This document shows positions 54,799-63,019 of a stretch of DNA of 64,000 nt, in pieces (position 1 is the first letter of the stretch; every line of letters starts with the position of its first letter). Where the stretch lies: positions 2,666,001 through 2,730,000 of the forward strand of contig NZ_JBIFNP010000001.1 in the NCBI RefSeq assembly GCF_043945595.1, in the 5' to 3' direction. Origin of the DNA: Paenibacillus_S sp043945595 (GTDB taxonomy: Bacteria > Bacillota > Bacilli > Paenibacillales > NBRC-103111). Position numbers and translations under genes: made by a program. The notes under the pieces were generated by a model. That model searched no databases, was not told where the DNA came from, and worked only from the letters and a program-made list of their open reading frames with translations.

Positions 54799-56325
54799 AT
54801 GAACAAATGGTTAAAAAGAACGAGCCTTGGGACCGCAGCGGTCCTTGTGCTCATGGCGGGCTGCAGTTCTCCGGAGGGAGCTTCCGATTCGGCAGGCGGT
54901 TCGGCGGGGAGCCAGGAGCCCACAGAGATCAACATTCTGACTACCACCTATAACTCAGCTCCTGGCAACGATCTGGACAGCTTGAAGCAGATCAACGAGA
55001 AATTTCATGTCAAAATCAATGTGACCTACGTTCCGGCGAACAATTATCAGGACAAATTGAACGTGATGCTGGCTTCGGGCGATCTTCCCGATGTCAGCCT
55101 GGTGTGGGACATCAATACGCAGACGTTCGCCAACGCGACGAACCAGGGTGCCTTCTGGGACTTAACGCCGTACATTAAGGATTACCCCAACCTGGCGGCT
55201 TATCCCGAGCAAATTTATAAGAATGTAGCCTTTAAAGGAAAAACGATGGGCATCCCGCGCGTTCGCCCGATTGACGGGCACCAGTCGCTGCTGATCCGGC
55301 AGGATTGGCTTGATAAGCTGGGCTTGAAGGCGCCGACGACAATGGATGAGTTTTACGCACTTATGGAAGCCTTTACCAAGAACGATCCTGACGGGAACGG
55401 CAAGAACGATACGTACGGATTTGTCGGCCAGGGCACGCCTACGCTGTCCAATTATTTCTTATCGATGTTTGGCGCGGGGCTGCAGCATTATGTGGATGAC
55501 AATGGACAGGTACAGCCCAGCTTCTTTAATCCCAAAATCAAGGATGCGCTGGCTTTTTGGAACAAAGTGAACAAGGCGGGCATCATGGTGCCGGATCTTC
55601 CGCTGCTGCAAACGAGCCAAACCCGCGATTTCATGACTCAGGGCAAAGTCGGCATGGGCTTTACCAATGTGTATGACGGCCACTTGTATACCGATGACTT
55701 GAAGAAGGTCAATCCGAACGCGGTAATCAAGCCGTATTTGTTCCCGGCGGCGCCTGACGGCAAGGTTTATATGGAAGCGGCACCGGGGTCGTTCGGTATT
55801 TTCATGATCAACAAGAAGGTCAGCGAGCAAAAGCTCAAAAAAATTCTTGAGGTTTACAACTATACAGCCACGAGAGAAACGTACAATCTGGTCGCTTACG
55901 GCATTAAGGGCGTCGATTACAACGAGAACGAAGCAGGGGATATCACCCAAACGGAGGAGGGCAAAAAGAAAGGCTACGCCTTCGACACCTCTGCACAATG
56001 GGTATCCAGCTATTACGACAAATACGTTAAAGCGGATCTGCCGGGGATGACGCCGGAAACGAAGGAATACAACCACAAGCTCGTTGACACGATTTCAACG
56101 GTGTCCGTGCCGAACCCCGCGCTGGGGCTTGTTACGCCGACGGCATTGGAAAAAAGCGCAGATTGGAACAAAAAGATCAACGACATGATGACGAATGTCA
56201 TTATAGGCAAAAACAGCTTTGAGGACTTTGACAAGTTTGTCCAGAGCTTTAAGGACGACCCTTCGTATCAGAGGCACTTAAAAGAGCTTAATGAGCTGTA
56301 CAAAGAAAAGACAGGGGCAAAGTGA
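54799..56325 (+). CDS. LplA-type extracellular solute-binding lipoprotein
   Basis: A 508-residue binding protein; the signal peptide ends at VLMAGC (lipobox), followed by a Ser/Gly linker. The fold is of the long LplA/YtcQ class (DFMTQGKVGMGFTNVYDGH, an Asp-rich calcium-like loop NDPDGNGKNDTYG, and a C-terminal helix). GAGGAGG eight bases away selects ATG 54799 over GTG 54793. It delivers substrate to the two preceding permeases. The downstream SDR, lactonase and Gfo/Idh genes suggest a sugar that is oxidised after uptake. Confidence 0.92.
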   Translation: MNKWLKRTSLGTAAVLVLMAGCSSPEGASDSAGGSAGSQEPTEINILTTTYNSAPGNDLDSLKQINEKFHVKINVTYVPANNYQDKLNVMLASGDLPDVSLVWDINTQTFANATNQGAFWDLTPYIKDYPNLAAYPEQIYKNVAFKGKTMGIPRVRPIDGHQSLLIRQDWLDKLGLKAPTTMDEFYALMEAFTKNDPDGNGKNDTYGFVGQGTPTLSNYFLSMFGAGLQHYVDDNGQVQPSFFNPKIKDALAFWNKVNKAGIMVPDLPLLQTSQTRDFMTQGKVGMGFTNVYDGHLYTDDLKKVNPNAVIKPYLFPAAPDGKVYMEAAPGSFGIFMINKKVSEQKLKKILEVYNYTATRETYNLVAYGIKGVDYNENEAGDITQTEEGKKKGYAFDTSAQWVSSYYDKYVKADLPGMTPETKEYNHKLVDTISTVSVPNPALGLVTPTALEKSADWNKKINDMMTNVIIGKNSFEDFDKFVQSFKDDPSYQRHLKELNELYKEKTGAK

Positions 56326-56376
56326 GTGCGGCTCCATTCGAGCATATCATTTTAAAAACCAAGGAGGCTTATCCAT

Positions 56377-57198
56377 ATGGGAACAAGACTGCAGGGCAAG
56401 GTAGCCGTTATAACAGGTTCGTCATCCGGGATCGGAAAAGCAAGCGCCGAAGTATTCGCCGAGGAAGGAGCTCATGTCGTTATTAATGACGATGGCGGAC
56501 GCGAGGGCTTGGGACAGCAGGCTGCCGATGCCATCAATGCGAACGGCGGTTCAGCCGTCTATGTTCAGGCGGACGTATTCAACAGCGATGAATTGAAGCG
56601 GCTGATTGACTATGCTTACGACAAATATGGGAAATTGGATATTTTGATGAATAACGCTTATCGAGGGCACACCGATTCCGTTCTGGAGCAAGAGGAGGCG
56701 GATTGGGACCGGGTATTCGCTTCCTCGGTTAAAGCTGTGTTTCTGGGCAGCAAATATGCGCTGCCCGGTATGATCAAAGCGGGTGGCGGCTCGATCATTA
56801 ATACGGCTTCGGTCCACGGGCTGCTTGGGGGAAGAAGGCACTCCTCCTATGACGCCGCCAAGGCGGCGATCATTAATTTGACCCGCCAGATGGCGGTCGA
56901 TTACGGGAAGCACGGCATAAGGGTCAACTCGATTTGCCCCGGCCGTATTGTGACGGAGGGGAAGATCGATTTCCTGGAAAAATACCCCGAAGAGGTTCGC
57001 CGGCAAAAGGCGGTCTACCTGCTGGGCCGTCCGGGAACGATGCGCGAGGCCGGTCTGGCCGCACTGTTCCTGGCTTCGGACGATGCCTCCTTCGTCACCG
57101 GCCATGCTCTCGTCGTGGACGGCGGGTTGACCGCTCAGCTGGCGGACAGTGTCTCCGAGCCGCTGGAGGAAGGGCTGGGCCTTGCCGGTTCCAAGTAA
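56377..57198 (+). CDS. Short-chain dehydrogenase/reductase
   Basis: A 273-residue NAD(P)-dependent oxidoreductase. The cofactor motif is TGSSSGIGKA, the structural NNAYRG motif is present, and the catalytic Ser, Tyr and Lys appear in INTASVHG and SSYDAAKAAIINL. It ends with FVTGHALVVDGGLTAQL. Members act on sugars, polyols and many ketones. The next gene is a lactonase-like propeller, so a pair of steps sugar to lactone to acid is plausible. AAGGAGG precedes the ATG. Confidence 0.92.
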   Translation: MGTRLQGKVAVITGSSSGIGKASAEVFAEEGAHVVINDDGGREGLGQQAADAINANGGSAVYVQADVFNSDELKRLIDYAYDKYGKLDILMNNAYRGHTDSVLEQEEADWDRVFASSVKAVFLGSKYALPGMIKAGGGSIINTASVHGLLGGRRHSSYDAAKAAIINLTRQMAVDYGKHGIRVNSICPGRIVTEGKIDFLEKYPEEVRRQKAVYLLGRPGTMREAGLAALFLASDDASFVTGHALVVDGGLTAQLADSVSEPLEEGLGLAGSK

Positions 57199-57227
57199 GC
57201 CAATACAGGTAAACAGGGAGAATAGCT

Positions 57228-58304
57228 ATGAATGAACAGGGAGCCATAATTGCTTATATCGGAACGCAAACGGACAACAGCGGCAGCGAAGGCATCTATG
57301 TTTACCGGATGAATCCGTCTACCGGCGAATTGGACTATTCGAGCACGGCGGCAGCGGGAATCAACCCAACTTACTTGGCGGTGCACCCTTCGAAAAAATA
57401 TCTGTATGCGGCCAATACGATTGAAGGCGAGGGCCAGATCAGCGCGTTCGCCATCGATTCCCGTACCGGGGGGCTGACGCCTCTGAACCGTCAGCCCTCC
57501 GGGGGCTCCAAGCCTGTTCATCTAGTTGTGGACGGAACGGGCAAGTTCGTGCTTGCCGGTAATTTCGGCGACGGCAGCGTGTGCGTTCTGCCGGTCCGGG
57601 CGGACGGCCGTCTGGGAGCGATGACGGATTTCATCCGGCATTCCGGCTCCAGCATCCATCCGACGCGCCAGCAGGGACCTCGCGTTCACTCGGTTACACT
57701 CGATCCGGCCGGCCGCTACGCGGTTGCCGCCGAATACGGGGCCGATCAGCTGCGGGTTTACCGGCTGGACGCGGAGCGCGGGAAGCTGCTCCCGGCAGCC
57801 GTGCCGTCGGTTGCGGTTGCCGCAGGCTCGGGTCCGCGTCATGCCGCCTTTCATCCCAATGGACGCTGGGTTTACGTGATCAACGAGCTGGGCAATACGC
57901 TGATGAGCTATGACTATGATCCGGCACAAGGCCTGCTGCTGCCCAAGGAAACGCATTCCACGCTGCCGGAAGGCTTTACCGGTCCGAGCTTCTGCGCCGA
58001 CGTTCATGTCCACCCGGACGGGACCTATGTCTACGGCTCAAACCGCGGGCACAACAGCATCGTCATTTATGCGGTTGATCCCGATACGGGCAGACTCCGG
58101 CTTGCAGGTCACGAGCCGACGCTGGGCAGAGCGCCGCGAAGCTTTATTATCGATCCGACGGGCCGCTACCTGTATGCGGCGCACCAGGATTCGGACGATG
58201 TCGTCGCATTGGCGCTGGATCGTCAAACCGGCTTGCTGCGGCCGGCCGGACACAGCATTAAGGTGCCGATGCCGGTATGTATCAAGATGATTTCACTGCC
58301 GTAG
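57228..58304 (+). CDS. Lactonase, seven-bladed beta-propeller (6-phosphogluconolactonase/YkgB family)
   Basis: A 358-residue cytoplasmic propeller. Repeating blade motifs are visible: YVYRMNPSTGELDY, YLYAANTIEGEGQISAFAID, GPRHAAFHPNGRWVYVINEL, YVYGSNRGHNSIVIYAVDPDTGRL and PRSFIIDPTGRYLYAAHQDSD. The family hydrolyses sugar lactones such as 6-phosphogluconolactone; the bacterial members are also used in other sugar-acid routes. It lies 29 bases after the SDR gene in the same direction. The substrate here is inferred from that neighbour. Confidence 0.88.
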   Translation: MNEQGAIIAYIGTQTDNSGSEGIYVYRMNPSTGELDYSSTAAAGINPTYLAVHPSKKYLYAANTIEGEGQISAFAIDSRTGGLTPLNRQPSGGSKPVHLVVDGTGKFVLAGNFGDGSVCVLPVRADGRLGAMTDFIRHSGSSIHPTRQQGPRVHSVTLDPAGRYAVAAEYGADQLRVYRLDAERGKLLPAAVPSVAVAAGSGPRHAAFHPNGRWVYVINELGNTLMSYDYDPAQGLLLPKETHSTLPEGFTGPSFCADVHVHPDGTYVYGSNRGHNSIVIYAVDPDTGRLRLAGHEPTLGRAPRSFIIDPTGRYLYAAHQDSDDVVALALDRQTGLLRPAGHSIKVPMPVCIKMISLP

Positions 58305-58378
58305 CAGGCTGATAAGCAGCTGGCTTCAGGCATCCAATATCTGAAATTACCGTCAACCGACGAATGAGAGGAACTCGT

Positions 58379-59370
58379 ATGGATTCTTTGTTAAGAATAG
58401 CCATCATTGGCTGCGGCAGCCTGATGTACCACTTTGTGTACGACTGCCTGAAACGGGTTCCGTTCAGCTTGGCTGCGGTCAGCCATACAGACGAAGCGGA
58501 GCTGAAACGGTTTACGACCGGTACCGGGTTCCCAAGGCGTATGCGGACTACCGGGAAATGCTGGAGCGGGAGCAGCTGGATGCCGTTATTTGCTTTACGG
58601 ATGACGTATACGCCCATTTCGGCATTGCCGAGGCGTGCCTGCTCGCCAATGTGCATGTGTTTATGGAAAGACCGGCGTGCTTTACGATAGCGCAGGCAGA
58701 GCGTCTTCTGGAGCTGCAGCGGTGTATGGGGAAATATGTGGTGTCGCGGTTTAACAAACGATTTACTACAGCTTACATGATGGCGAAGGAAATCATCCAC
58801 AGGGAGGAGTTTGGCAGAATTACGATGTTCCTGTCCAAATTCCAGGGCTCGGAGAGCGCGTCGGAGGAGCAGTTCCTGTTCAATCATGTGAGCCATCATC
58901 TCGATTTAGCGAGATATTTGCTGGGCGAGATCGGATCGCTGCATGTCGATACCATCAAGCTCGACGCGCACCGGGTCGGATACAATATTTCATTCGTCGC
59001 GGAGTCCGGCGCCATCGGCGTCATTCAATCGGGCTCATTGCAGCAGATCGAGTATCCGATGGAGCGGGTGGAGATTACCGGGGTCGGCACGAATGTGATT
59101 GTGGACAATATTCGGCATGTCGAGTACAACCGGCCGGCTCCCCATCGGGAAAGCTTCCAATTTGCAAAATTGGCGGACGGGGGAGATACGCTGCTGTGGA
59201 ATCTGAATCATGGCAATCTGAGCCATTATTCGTATTACGGCTTCGAGCAGCAGCTGTATGAATTTATTGACAGCCTGCGGAAGCAGACGGCACCTGCGCC
59301 TAACATGGAGGATACCATTCACACGGTAAAGCTGCTCGTGCATACTCAGTCCTTGTCATCCTCCATATGA
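58379..59370 (+). pseudogene. Gfo/Idh/MocA-family oxidoreductase (one frameshift)
   Basis: An NAD(P)-dependent sugar oxidoreductase. The N-terminus LLRIAIIGCGSLMYHFVYD is the Rossmann fold; the family Lys-Pro region reads MERPACFT (Arg-Pro instead of Lys-Pro), and EEQFLFNHVSHHLDLARYL holds the conserved His and Asp of the second domain. The frame slips near 58516; adding one G restores RFTDRYRVPKAYADYREML and 330 residues. With that G the site reads GGACC. GAGAGGAA precedes ATG 58379. A terminator follows. The unusual Arg in the EKP-like motif may alter catalysis. Confidence 0.83.
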
Positions 59371-59381
59371 TGAAACGCCTG

Positions 59382-59406
59382 AAAAGTCCGCTCCGGCGGG
59401 CTTTTT
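59382..59406 (+). terminator. Terminator after the Gfo/Idh gene
   Basis: Stem AAAAGTCCGC / GCGGGCTTTT with a four-base loop, followed by TTCTTT. It ends the importer-SDR-lactonase-dehydrogenase operon. Confidence 0.82.
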
Positions 59407-59454
59407 CTTTTATGCTTTGGCACCACCTGGCGACGGCGGCAGGAGCTTACTGGA

Positions 59455-59659
59455 TCAATCGCTTCCAGGAAGCGAGTCGGGAAAGGGGAGCCTAAACTCC
59501 ACCGTCGTCCCCCCGCCGGACCGGGCTCTAGCCGTACTTTAATACGTTCTCGATAAACGGCTGAATGATCAGCTTCGGCACGGGCGCATCCAGCAGTTCG
59601 GGCGCGACCTTCCATTGACATTCGACCTCTGTGCCATTCCTGTAACGATGGATATTCAG
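59455..59659 (-). pseudogene. Remnant of a YesM-type histidine kinase (3' pieces)
   Basis: On the minus strand from 59659: LNIHRYRNGTEVECQWKV, then the N box KLIIQPFIENVLKYG. This jumps straight to the last strand of the ATPase domain, ARSGGGTTVEFRLPFP, and a stop at 59455-59457. The G1 and G2 nucleotide loops between are missing, as are the sensor, HAMP and His-box regions. At 59657-59660 it abuts the sulfatase remnant on the other strand. It is not functional. Confidence 0.7.
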
Positions 59660-60039
59660 AAAAGACGCAGAATACGTTTGAGGATACGCTGACGCGCGTG
59701 CCGTTTATTATTAAGCCGCCCAAGGATACTCCGGTGGTCCCGCGTGTCAGCGACGCGCTCGTGGAATTGATCGACTTCCCGGCAACGGTTGAAGCACTGC
59801 TGGATTTGCAGCCGGAGCATACGAAGGCGGTCATGTGCCGGACTCGAAATTATAAATATGTGCGGCGGTTGTATGAAACCGATGAGCTGTACGATCTGCA
59901 AAGCGATCCCGGCGAAACGGTCAATCGGATCGATGATCCGGCATTGTCAGACGAGCTGGGCAAGCTCAAGGACCGGCTGCTGACCTTTTATCAAGAGACG
60001 GCAGACGCCGTTCCGCATAAAACCAATCGACGCATGTAA
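59659..60039 (+). pseudogene. C-terminal remnant of an arylsulfatase-family gene
   Basis: An open stretch reading EKTQNTFEDTLTRVPFIIKP, then SDALVELIDFPATVEALLDL, and finally KAVMCRTRNYKYVRRLYETD ending with KTNRRM. These are the last strands of a type-I sulfatase. The catalytic N-terminal two-thirds (with the formylglycine Cys) are absent. A further 60-70 residues seem lost between LLDLQPEHT and KAVM: full-length relatives have a second PEHT just before KAVM, so deletion between the two copies would explain it. The gene once belonged with the sugar-uptake genes; sulfated glycans may have been a former substrate. Confidence 0.75.
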
Positions 60040-60052
60040 AATGGAGAGAACC

Positions 60053-60076
60053 GCCCCTGCAAAGGGGCATTTTCTT
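60053..60076 (+). terminator. Terminator after the sulfatase remnant
   Basis: Stem GCCCCT / AGGGGC with a short loop, followed by ATTTTC. Confidence 0.8.
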
Positions 60077-60107
60077 CAACCTATCCGAATTTATCACTTT
60101 TCAGGGT

Positions 60108-60158
60108 CCCCGCAAAGTACCTGAGTCCGCTTAGAAGCATAAGCCCCACTTTGTGGGG
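60108..60158. repeat. Hairpin-type intergenic repeat, possible decayed copy
   Basis: CCCCGCAAAGT pairs with ACTTTGTGGGG across a 29-base loop. The loop contains TTAGAAGCATAAGC, which shares TAGAAGCATAAGC with the MITE-like element at 52485 (TGTAGAAGCATAAGC). It is non-coding. Confidence 0.5.
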
Positions 60159-60173
60159 TTATTTCGCTGCATT

Positions 60174-60214
60174 TTGTAACAAAAGGTTGTAATTTATATA
60201 ATACCGAGTATAAT
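60174..60214 (+). promoter_or_regulatory. Two overlapping promoters ahead of a binding-protein gene
   Basis: TTGTAA (60174-60179) with TATAAT (60197-60202), spacer 17; and TTGTAA (60187-60192) with TATAAT (60209-60214), spacer 16. Both would drive the gene starting near 60341 and pass through the hairpin at 60260. Confidence 0.7.
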
Positions 60215-60259
60215 TATGGGTATTAAAGGAATTGGAAATTGAATATCGACCAGACAACT

Positions 60260-60306
60260 GGAGACAGATGCCTCTAAAGATGAATTCTTTAGAATGCGCT
60301 GTCTCC
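60260..60306 (+). promoter_or_regulatory. Leader hairpin (attenuator-like)
   Basis: Outer stem GGAGACAG / CTGTCTCC and inner stem CTAAAGA / TCTTTAG, followed by TTTGTTGTTTG. It lies between the tandem promoters and the ribosome site AGGAGGGGG, so it could terminate or delay most transcripts. No known riboswitch fold was recognised. Confidence 0.6.
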
Positions 60307-60340
60307 TTTGTTGTTTGCAAGAACAGGAGGGGGTACATAT

Positions 60341-61780
60341 ATGAGTATTGGACAACCATTGCAGCAATCCGCTTTATTACCGGAGGCAGAGGAGAGCCGA
60401 AAGGCTGATTATCCGGCGCATTCGCTTGCTGTACATCATTCACGAAATGAGGGGAAATCCTTGATTACAGTTTCCAGAACTGCATTAGCTGTCCTGCTTA
60501 CCCTATCGATCCCTTTAGCGGCATGCTCCAATCAGAATAACGCTTCCAGCGGAAATGCCTCGTCTAGCGGCGATCCCAACCAAACCATTACTTTAAAATT
60601 TATGTCTAACGGGTCGACCTTCACCAATACGGAGTTTCAGAATCAAATTCAGCAGCCTGTTCAAAAAAGATTTCCCAGTATCCGAATCGAACGCATCGAG
60701 CTGCCGGCTACAACGACATTGCAGGAATTGTTCTCGTCGGGGACCATCCCGGATATCGTGTTTGCCAGCAACTACAATCCATTGAAAAAGGTCGGCGCGA
60801 TTGAAGATTTGCGGCCATGGTTCGAAAAATACCATTTTGACGAAAGCCGGATCAAGCCGTATTTGATGGGCTATGTCAAAGCGGCTTCCAACAACGGAGA
60901 AATCTATGCAATTCCTTATAACTCCAATCAGCACATCCTTTACTACAACAAAGATGTGTTCGATAAATTCGGTGTGCCTTATCCTCCGGATGAACAAATG
61001 ACCTGGGAGCAAACGTTTGAATTGGCGCGTAAGCTGACCCGGGTCGAGAATGGAGTCAATTATATCGGGCTGGACGTGGAGGGCCTGACCGGATTTTCCA
61101 AGAGCCTGGCACTGCCCATCTTGGATCCGCAGACCGGGAAATCATTTTTGACAAGCCCCGGCTGGCTTCGCGTCTTCAATGCAACGAAAGAAAGCTTCGA
61201 AATTCCCGATTTCCTGCCCAAAGATAAAACGAAATATTTGTGGGGGCGCGATGTGTTTATGAAGGATCGTACGATGGCGATGCGTCCGGCATGGCTTGCC
61301 AATATGGTTGGGCCGCTGGAGGAGCTGCGGCAGCAGGGGATTGAATCGAACTGGGATATCGCTCCCGTTCCCAACTTCGAGGATCAATTGGGCAAAACAA
61401 GAGAAGCGCAGGTGCATTCCCTCATACTGACTAAGCAGAGCAAGTATAAGGATGAAGCGTTCCAGGTTATGAGCTTTCTGCTGTCGGATGAATCGCAGCG
61501 CAATATTGCCCGCAACGGGCGGGTGCCTGCAATCATCAATAAAGATTTGGAGAAAGAGTATGGAGCGGATGTCGGCGTGCTGAAGGGGAAAAAAATTCAA
61601 AATATTTTTGTCGGCGAGCCGCTCCAGGATCATTACATTCACGAATATGAGGGGGATGTAAGTAAATACGTGACCCAAGCGAATGTGGATCTTGCTAACG
61701 GCATGGATGTCAACACTGCTATCCGCAAAGCATCCGAAGCGATTGACAAGGAAGTGGAGCGGCTGAAGAAGAACGAGTAG
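60341..61780 (+). CDS. Extracellular solute-binding lipoprotein with a long pre-signal extension
   Basis: A family-1 binding protein. The signal peptide LITVSRTALAVLLTLSIP with lipobox LAAC begins about 41 residues after the ATG at 60341, so about 40 hydrophilic residues precede it. The ATG has a strong AGGAGGGGG; but a TTG at 60461, with GAGGGG six bases upstream, would start directly at the signal peptide and may be the true start. The mature part reads TITLKFMSNGSTFTNTEFQN and later VPYPPDEQMTWEQTFELARKLT. No permease lies beside it; it may work with permeases elsewhere. The in-frame extension could be a fused stub of another gene. Confidence 0.85.
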   Translation: MSIGQPLQQSALLPEAEESRKADYPAHSLAVHHSRNEGKSLITVSRTALAVLLTLSIPLAACSNQNNASSGNASSSGDPNQTITLKFMSNGSTFTNTEFQNQIQQPVQKRFPSIRIERIELPATTTLQELFSSGTIPDIVFASNYNPLKKVGAIEDLRPWFEKYHFDESRIKPYLMGYVKAASNNGEIYAIPYNSNQHILYYNKDVFDKFGVPYPPDEQMTWEQTFELARKLTRVENGVNYIGLDVEGLTGFSKSLALPILDPQTGKSFLTSPGWLRVFNATKESFEIPDFLPKDKTKYLWGRDVFMKDRTMAMRPAWLANMVGPLEELRQQGIESNWDIAPVPNFEDQLGKTREAQVHSLILTKQSKYKDEAFQVMSFLLSDESQRNIARNGRVPAIINKDLEKEYGADVGVLKGKKIQNIFVGEPLQDHYIHEYEGDVSKYVTQANVDLANGMDVNTAIRKASEAIDKEVERLKKNE

Positions 61781-61832
61781 GCCCATTAGGCTGCTCCGTT
61801 TGCCTGGCGTGAGAAATAGAACGAATCAGCCG

Positions 61833-61873
61833 TCACCTGCGGAAGACATCTGAATGAGATCTTTCGCAGGTGA
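61833..61873. terminator. Hairpin between convergent genes
   Basis: TCACCTGCG / CGCAGGTGA stem extended by GAAGA / TCTTT pairing. It has only a weak T run but lies between two genes that point at each other, so it probably serves both. Confidence 0.6.
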
Positions 61874-61917
61874 TTGTCATATTTCCCTCTACGGTTGTTA
61901 CCGGTTCTGACCCCTAA

Positions 61918-62958
61918 TTAATTTTTAGATGCCACTTTATCCCGATTAACTGCATAAGGCGGCTGTTCCATCCAACCGTTTTCAATCATTACTTTCGCTG
62001 CATCCTCAACAAATACGGCAACTTCCGTTAATGCTTTTGCATAAAGAAGTCCCATATCGTGTCTTCCGTTCACAGCTGCAGAGTTCCCAAATGCTCTGAT
62101 TTTCATTGAGAACATATCCACTTTATGAAATAACATTAATTTATCCGAAAACGGAGAAATGGTGGAAGTGGTAACCAAATGGTCAAGCAGCGATGGCGAA
62201 GGTAAATCTTCATCGTGCAGCTTTGCCATATAATGTTCTACGTGTTTGTGGGACAAGTCTTTGCCGCGTAAGAACAGTTTCTGAATTTTTTCCGATTTTA
62301 CTACTTGGCTAAATGCCATGATCAACGCTTTGCTTGTTACGTTGTTTTCGATATTGTCATATAAATGGGCGATTTCCAATGCGTGTAAAGGCCGTACATG
62401 CCCTAGAATAGCATTAAAAAAATCTTGATGAATGAATTCAACCTTGTCCGGAATTGGAATCATCGGCGGTTTAATGATAAGTCCTTTATCCATTAGAATA
62501 TCGTTGATTTGTCCTATCAAAGCCATGGTAGATTCCATACAGTATGTAAACAGTTCTTTGACATCCCGCCTGTAAACAAGCGGAACCGCTACGTTATAAA
62601 TACTCATGCCTGCTTTTCCTACATATTTCAAGTAATGAACATAGTAGACGTCTTCAAATAAACGAGGAGCGCCCAGGTTAACGTCCTCTTCCAGTGAAAA
62701 ACCTTTGGGGATCGGAAAGCCTTCTTTATTTAAAATATCCTCGGTCATTTTCAGAATTCGCTCGCTTAACTTTAACGCGCCCTCTAATAAAGCTTTAATA
62801 GTTACATCCTCGACGTGTTGCAGGTAATAGCTTAATATGCATTTGGACATGCTGTTTCCCACATAAGTCGCCCACAGCTTGCCCATTTCCGCTGAAGTTA
62901 GATGTTCATTGATACTTGATTTGGCTGAACTGACTTTCATTGGTTTTATCGTTTCCAT
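61918..62958 (-). CDS. DUF3231 family protein
   Basis: A 346-residue, mostly helical protein made of two similar halves, each resembling a ferritin-like four-helix bundle (first half around LTSAEMGKLWATYVGNSMSKC, second around FNAILGHVRPLHALEIAHLYD). There are no signal peptide and no membrane helix. DUF3231 proteins are common in spore-forming bacilli and have no assigned function; spore association is suspected from their distribution. AAGGAGT at a good distance fixes the ATG. It is transcribed in the same direction as the GerC-type gene, 61 bases downstream of it. Confidence 0.85.
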   Translation of the reverse strand: METIKPMKVSSAKSSINEHLTSAEMGKLWATYVGNSMSKCILSYYLQHVEDVTIKALLEGALKLSERILKMTEDILNKEGFPIPKGFSLEEDVNLGAPRLFEDVYYVHYLKYVGKAGMSIYNVAVPLVYRRDVKELFTYCMESTMALIGQINDILMDKGLIIKPPMIPIPDKVEFIHQDFFNAILGHVRPLHALEIAHLYDNIENNVTSKALIMAFSQVVKSEKIQKLFLRGKDLSHKHVEHYMAKLHDEDLPSPSLLDHLVTTSTISPFSDKLMLFHKVDMFSMKIRAFGNSAAVNGRHDMGLLYAKALTEVAVFVEDAAKVMIENGWMEQPPYAVNRDKVASKN

Positions 62959-63019
62959 GAAATGACTCCTTATTTTTTATTTAGTATTTTCCTCCACTCC
63001 AAATCATATTCTGAGCAGA

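Noticed and set aside
59346..59834. Minus-strand frame of 162 codons over the kinase and sulfatase remnants
   Set aside because: The kinase motifs lie in a different minus frame and the sulfatase motifs on the plus strand, so this frame is a shadow of both.
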